Source of the DNA: Vespula vulgaris
Lineage: Eukaryota > Arthropoda > Insecta > Hymenoptera > Vespidae
NCBI RefSeq assembly: GCF_905475345.1
Contig: NC_066602.1
Location: forward strand, 558,001-622,000
DNA: 64,000 bases
Direction of reading: 5' to 3'
The stretch's first letter is position 1. Each line of letters opens with the position of its first letter. The position numbers were made by a program, and so were the translations under genes. Shown here one piece after another: positions 58,601 through 64,000 of the stretch. The notes beneath the pieces were generated by a model, which made no database searches, was not told the origin of the DNA, and saw only the letters and a program-made list of their open reading frames with translations.

Positions 58601-59935
58601 AAATATTGGGAACATTTGGATAGAATTACTAGGGATGATACCCTCCTTAATATACGAAAAATAATTAGTGGAAACAATGCTCGCTCCACCATTTAGAGAG
58701 CTTACTACCTATATGCGGTGGTTGAATAGCCGTTTATTCTGAATTGAACCCATATTCTCGTTCAAACAAGTTTCTTGGAGTTTCTGAAGAGAGATGGTTC
58801 AGAATGATATAAAAGCTCGCAGTCAGTCACGATAATGGAAATCATTTATATCATTTTAGAAAATATGCTCTCGGATAGATAAACGATATTTCAATTTTAT
58901 ATCGTTTAATGTTGACCCAAGAATTTATTTTCATAGGATTTTTTTCATTTACCATGTTTTAGAGAATCGCATAATTCTATATACATATATATGATCTATA
59001 TTCGAGACGCTACATTACAGATCTTATTATATAATTTCGTGTTTAACACTAGGATATACCGTTTTATAAGATACAATAGAAAGTTGGATAGTTTTTGATT
59101 ATTATTTTACACTACATTTCACACTGTGCAATTCTTCTTCGATATGTTATTGTATAATATCGAACAGAAAAGAAAATATAATTAGAGCTACCGGATTTAT
59201 GGTATGTTTGTTTATACATTTTTACGATTTAATCGTATGATCGTATATAGAGCCGACCGCAGCTGTTGCCTCTTCCATGATGTTATATCGTGCTTGCTCT
59301 CCCTATTGACTCTAATACTACCTATTGACGAGTCTAACATGTGAGTTGATTTTCTTGGCTGATACTAGTTGAATTGCAGGCTTTAATGTCAGTTAATCAA
59401 TTAGAATAGAGATACATGACTCAAGGAGAACGGGAGTACAAAGAGACAAATGGAGAATCTTCGAGAGATACATATCGACAATCGAACCGGTATCGTATGT
59501 TTTCGTAAATAATCGTATTAGTTTTCTTTTTGTAATTATCATACTTTCCGCTTGCTTGAAGCGAAAGTCTGTTTCAGAGGGTTTGAAAGAGATTTGACGT
59601 ATTTTCCTGATAGAAATAAAATCCTGAATATAAACTCAAATATTGTGATAAATAGTTAGGAATCTTAAAAAGTATATTAAAAGATTAATTGAACGTTTTT
59701 AATATCTTCGGATGATTTTGAAGTATGTTTAACAAAAATAAAATATCAAAGAGATCGAAATTTTTTAAGGATCACTTTTTTTCAATACCACCGTGTAAAT
59801 CGTTTAATTCTAATAACTATGAAATATGCGGACAGAGCAATTTAAAATTGCTCGAATATTCACTTTGATATATTAACATAATCATTTTTGACATTATTTT
59901 CCAAGAAATTCGACCTATATCGAAATGCGACTCAC

Positions 59936-60506
59936 CTATATCGTCACCTTCGCCTTCTTCATCCCCTGTATCACCATTTTCTTCAAAATTGATTCGCAGA
60001 ACTTCCTTTTTGGTATCTTTGAGAATCGCCGTGAGATTTTCTTTATCGTTCCCAAACACCCGAACGGCATTGAAATAAACATTATTACGGTACATATAAT
60101 TTTCTAGCCAATTGCTATCCAAATTAACATTAGTTCGATATACAAAGACACGGTCAACGTTATTGTAGATCCTTATTTTCCCTTCTCGACTGCGTTGCAT
60201 CCTTCTGAAGATGGAACAAGATGAAATGAAAGAAGATTCCGGAATGAAATCTTCTTTTCTACGAAGGAATATTTCCCCATTAGAGAAAACATTCCACTTT
60301 GACCCACGATCTGTGTGTACCGTCGGACGTCTCTTCGACCAACCTTCTGAACGCAATCGATTATATCCTCTTAACGAAGCAGCTTACCTTTGGATCCTTT
60401 GAAGGGAGATATTTCCTAGCCCCCTACCACCGTTCGAGCTTTGTAAAACAATACTACATCGGAATCGAGAAGGTTCGTCGTCATGACCTTTAAAAATGTT
60501 GTCTTC
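59936..60506 (-). CDS. Family B, second copy of 3906-4476
   Basis: Exact copy of the gene at 3906-4476 in the terminal duplication, with no difference in the exons or splice sites. Confidence 0.45.
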
Positions 60507-62019
60507 CTATTTCTCTCTCTGGTTATTATCGATCACCTAACGAGCACGGTATAAAAGATGGTATTACGAGTAAGTTAGAGAGAAGAACGATGTTTCAAAA
60601 GGAAATGTCTTGCTATTGATACCTGCAAGATCATTTATGGTATTCCCTACAAGCACTAGAGAAATTTTGAAAGACGTTGAGAATTTTAGATAATAAAATT
60701 TCTCCGACCTATCTGTAATTCAATGTGTGCTCTACATGCATAAGATATATGGATATGTAGTTTTTCCCCCATTTTTTCAAATTGGGCCTACAATGTGAAG
60801 TATCCCGTCAGTGTCGATGAACTGTATCGAAAGACTGAAAATTTCAAAGGACGACTAAATACTTCTCATCCTGATCACTTCGCCGATTATACAAATTTTT
60901 ATTATGGAAAAAAGAAATCGAAAAAAAAATATTGTAAGCATAAATAACATCTTTGGCCGACGTTTGACAGATGGAAATAAAAAAATTTGGGAAATAACGC
61001 TCACAAGATATTTTTGTTATGAGAAAATTTCAACGATAAAATTAATTCCGTTTCATTTAATATTAACGCTTGATACAGCGCGATGAATTGATCGAAGCAG
61101 ATGCGTTTATCACAATATGCAGTTCTGTAATGTGGAACATTAGATATGGGAGTCAATAGGAAATGGCAACAGTCAGTCGAATTGAAAGAGATTGGCCCAC
61201 AAACCTGTTTCCCCCTACTCTCATCTCTTACGGAACATTCGACCGCGGAATAAGAAGTTTTGATTGACTGGCGTAAAACGTATTCAAATCAATAATGCGA
61301 AAAGGAAAATATATATGACGAATGATTTTCGGTAAATCTATATTCTTTGTCATTATGTAATAAAGAAAGACAGATGCTTGTTAACTTAAATAATACAAAG
61401 AAAACAGAAGGTAATATTACTAAACAAATTTACAAGCAATATTTCTTGTTTGATATTAATATATATTTTTAAATATTTTAAACGATAAAACTGGGAAAAA
61501 TATTAATAGCCGATTATCAAAATTCTTTAGTTAATTTCTAGTTGCAAATTCTAAAGAACAGAAGGTATGAAACAAAGAAAAGACCAGAAACAAAAAAAGG
61601 AAAATAATTTCTCCAGTTAATGGGAGTATCATTGAGAAGTTTTGCTTACTTACTTCCCACCCACGACATTTCGGCTCTTTCTTTGACATAATACGTGGTA
61701 TTGATTAACTGCATAGAATGTAAATCTCTTTCCACCGAACCACGCCTCGGAAATTAGCTAGGTCATCCAAGATGGCGATTTGCGGAAGAAATTCTGCAGA
61801 AGTCATCTTCTCAATAATTTTTGAAGGAGTAATACGCAAGTAAATGATAGAATGATCGCGTATATATTTCTTACGTTTCAAAAGAAACTTACAAGCAGTT
61901 CAAACAGTACTAACAATTTCTTCATTCTCCCTAGTCTTTTGTTCGTTATCGATATAAAGTAAATTTATCAGTAGTCATTAGTATATAATTTATTATAAAA
62001 TTTCATTTCTATTGTGGTA

Positions 62020-62322
62020 ATGAAACTGATTTTCGTGATCAATGCCATCCTAATTATTATTTTGTTGCTTTTCAGAGAAGATACTTTATCTGACTTAAAT
62101 GGGCCTAACCCAATTTACCTTCGATGGCTGCATATTTAAATGAACAATTGAATGTCTATCCTAAGTCGTAACTAATTTACGAAATTTAAATTATGTCAGA
62201 GATATACCAGACTAAATGAAGGCAAAAGCAATTCCAATAGTTCAGAAGTATTGCAGAGGATCAGAATTGAACGATATCTGGATTGTAATTACGTCCAAAG
62301 AAGATATATGGATTTCAACTAA
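62020..62322 (+). CDS. Family H, second copy of 5990-6292
   Basis: Identical to 5990-6292 except at 62074, where codon 19 of exon 1 reads AGA (Arg) instead of GGA (Gly). This puts a charge at the end of the hydrophobic segment. All other comments for 5990-6292 apply. Confidence 0.45.
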
Positions 62323-64000
62323 GCTTAATACGATCATTAAACATTTGACATCCAAAATGAAACGCTCTTCCATTGGTACATCCTGTTTTTCCTCAAATCC
62401 GACGATTCGTTCTACTTGGATAGTAGAAATGTCGGAACGTCAACGAGCGTAGGAAATGGAAACGTTTACCTCTTCAGTCTTATATTTCAATGGTAAATCA
62501 AACAGTGCTGTCTTTATCGAATGTTAAGATATTTTAGAGATAATATATAATTTTTTTATTTTAAAGTATAATATGGAATATAAAATCTGTATCATAAGTA
62601 TATTGTAGAATAATTTATTGAATTTTTACAGAGATTTTATCATGGCGACTAGAATATTTCTATAGTGGAACATTATTCGAGCATATTGAAGCAGAAGAGT
62701 GTTTCAAGAGGCAGTTGAAAATTCTAACAAAGGAAGGAACATCGTTAGCTATTGTTCATGTATGCATTATGTGATTGTGAATACCTAGGAAGAGGAAAAA
62801 GAAGAAAATACATACGTGCTTGACGACGAAGTTTCGAAAGACCAATATGGCGCTGTTTTATAAAACTTGGAACCCTCGTACGGGGAAATGGGAGGGACCT
62901 TCCTTCTTCAAAGCATCTAACCGTGAGCTGCTTCAGTTGGAGGGTATAAGCGATTGTGCTCAAAAAGATTTGTCGATGAGCCGTCCGACGTTCCACGCGG
63001 GGCAAGGATCACAGGGGAATTAAAATGAAACTGAGGGACGTTTATCATATAAAATAATTGAACAGACAGGGACGATCAAAAGATTCATCTTTTTTCAAAG
63101 TAATACCATTAGCAGGGGAATACTTTTAAATTAAACGTGAAATAGAAAGTCCACGTCACGTCATTGTTGTTCCATCGATTTAAATTAAATAACCATTCGA
63201 TATAATTAAAAAGGTAGAAGTATTGAATTCTATATTTCAAACTGTTTGCCGAAATATTCACGACATATACATAAAAAATATTCGTAATACTTAATTAGAG
63301 TTTTTCTTAAATATTGATATTTGGATGAAATAATTTGGTGCGTAACGCTAATTACCCATTTAGTATATTACGAAAGGAATTTCGTGATAGTGGATGTCCG
63401 TAATACGTTCTCCCATATTTATCCTCAAGTACCTTCGTTTAAACCTTTCTCCATTATCTCTCTCCATGTACGTGTGCTCTGGTGCGCGTCTATCGGCATC
63501 AGATCGAGTGGCTTGCATTGAGTGTGCGTGTGTACGTAGAACTCCTGCCTTATTTTGATAATAAGGAAGGTATTTTTTCATTTGTTTTCTTGTCATCAAA
63601 CCAAGCAAACAATAGGAGATTGGCTGTATAATTCAATAACCTATTTAGATTCATTGTTTGATAACAAGCTTACATATTTTGCAGAACAATAGCCTATTTT
63701 CTAAGGAACCAATTGATTTGGAACCTTATATACGTTAGATTAGATAATTAGAAGTGTAATGGTATTATTGTTTTGCATTCTCCAATAGGGAGTAACTTTC
63801 CGGAACAATTTATCCGTTCATATGGAAGAATCATATCAGCCGTGGTATATCGATCCGCAAAAGACAAATGAAATCATACAGCTAAATAGATAATTGAATT
63901 ATACCGTTAATCCTATTATCGCATTGTCTGCTTGGTTTGATGAGGGAGAACTAATGAAAAAATACCATCCTTGTTTTCGAAATAAGAGAGGAGATGTACG

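Larger units (their letters stand above)
56031..64000. repeat. Terminal direct duplication, second copy
   Basis: Near-identical repeat of 1-7970. Every feature described in the first copy is present here at +56,030. One substitution (62074) changes the codon GGA to AGA in the first exon of the family-H gene. The join at 56030/56031 falls inside an AT-rich tract with no obvious boundary sequence, as expected for continuous circular or tandem DNA. Confidence 0.97.

Noticed and set aside
1..64000. tRNA, rRNA, CRISPR array, telomeric repeat or bacterial/phage genes
   Set aside because: None seen: no clover-leaf-like tRNA segments, no evenly spaced short repeats with unique spacers, no TTAGG-type arrays, and no long ORFs.

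Overview
The window is A+T-rich (roughly 70% by eye) eukaryotic DNA. It has no bacterial operons and no recognisable rRNA, tRNA or CRISPR array. What genes it shows are small, have GT-AG introns, and are mostly decayed. An insect source is plausible. The layout (repeated families of short two-exon genes with a hydrophobic first exon, on what behaves like a circle) recalls polydnavirus segments of parasitoid wasps. That link is analogy only: I recognise no named polydnavirus gene, and a plain repeat-rich insect locus remains possible.

Architecture. Bases 1-7970 recur at 56031-64000 with a constant offset of 56,030 and only four substitutions noticed. The window is therefore either a 56,030-bp circle read past its join or part of a head-to-tail array of 56-kb units. 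Inside the 56 kb nearly everything is repeated. A unit of about 9.3 kb occurs at about 1-9330 and again at about 9330-19150. It recurs inverted at about 44180-50540 and forward, in part, at about 51000-56030. Matched modules on opposite strands mostly have coordinates summing to about 62.4-64.2 kb (58.5-60.7 kb near the centre), so the circle is close to a giant imperfect palindrome with axes near 31 kb and 3.6 kb. The centre (about 19-44 kb) is more rearranged and carries extra duplications (37.0-41 kb) and hydrophobic low-complexity repeats (23.0-26.1, 34.5-35.1 and 38.1-38.4 kb).

Genes. Comparing copies shows several coding-like families, none matched to a known protein. Family A is a two-exon gene intact at 16346-16764 and broken elsewhere. 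Family H has a hydrophobic, signal-peptide-like first exon and a second exon conserved in reading frame in at least six copies. Family B is a multi-exon gene with an acidic tail; its exons join in phase at 3906-4476. Family D is read in the same frame in many copies and is longest at 44721-45095. Family F is a basic protein of about 76-78 residues, open at 18794-19030 and 32153-32383. Family G is open at 52383-52619. Family K is a two-exon gene at 36615-37315. In the unit the plus-strand order is H, A, B, with D and F on the opposite strand downstream, and an inverted H/A pair at the other end. Most copies carry stops, frameshifts or lost splice sites, so the region looks like amplified and decaying gene families with a few survivors. 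All family assignments come from reading the sequence by eye; no database comparison was possible.
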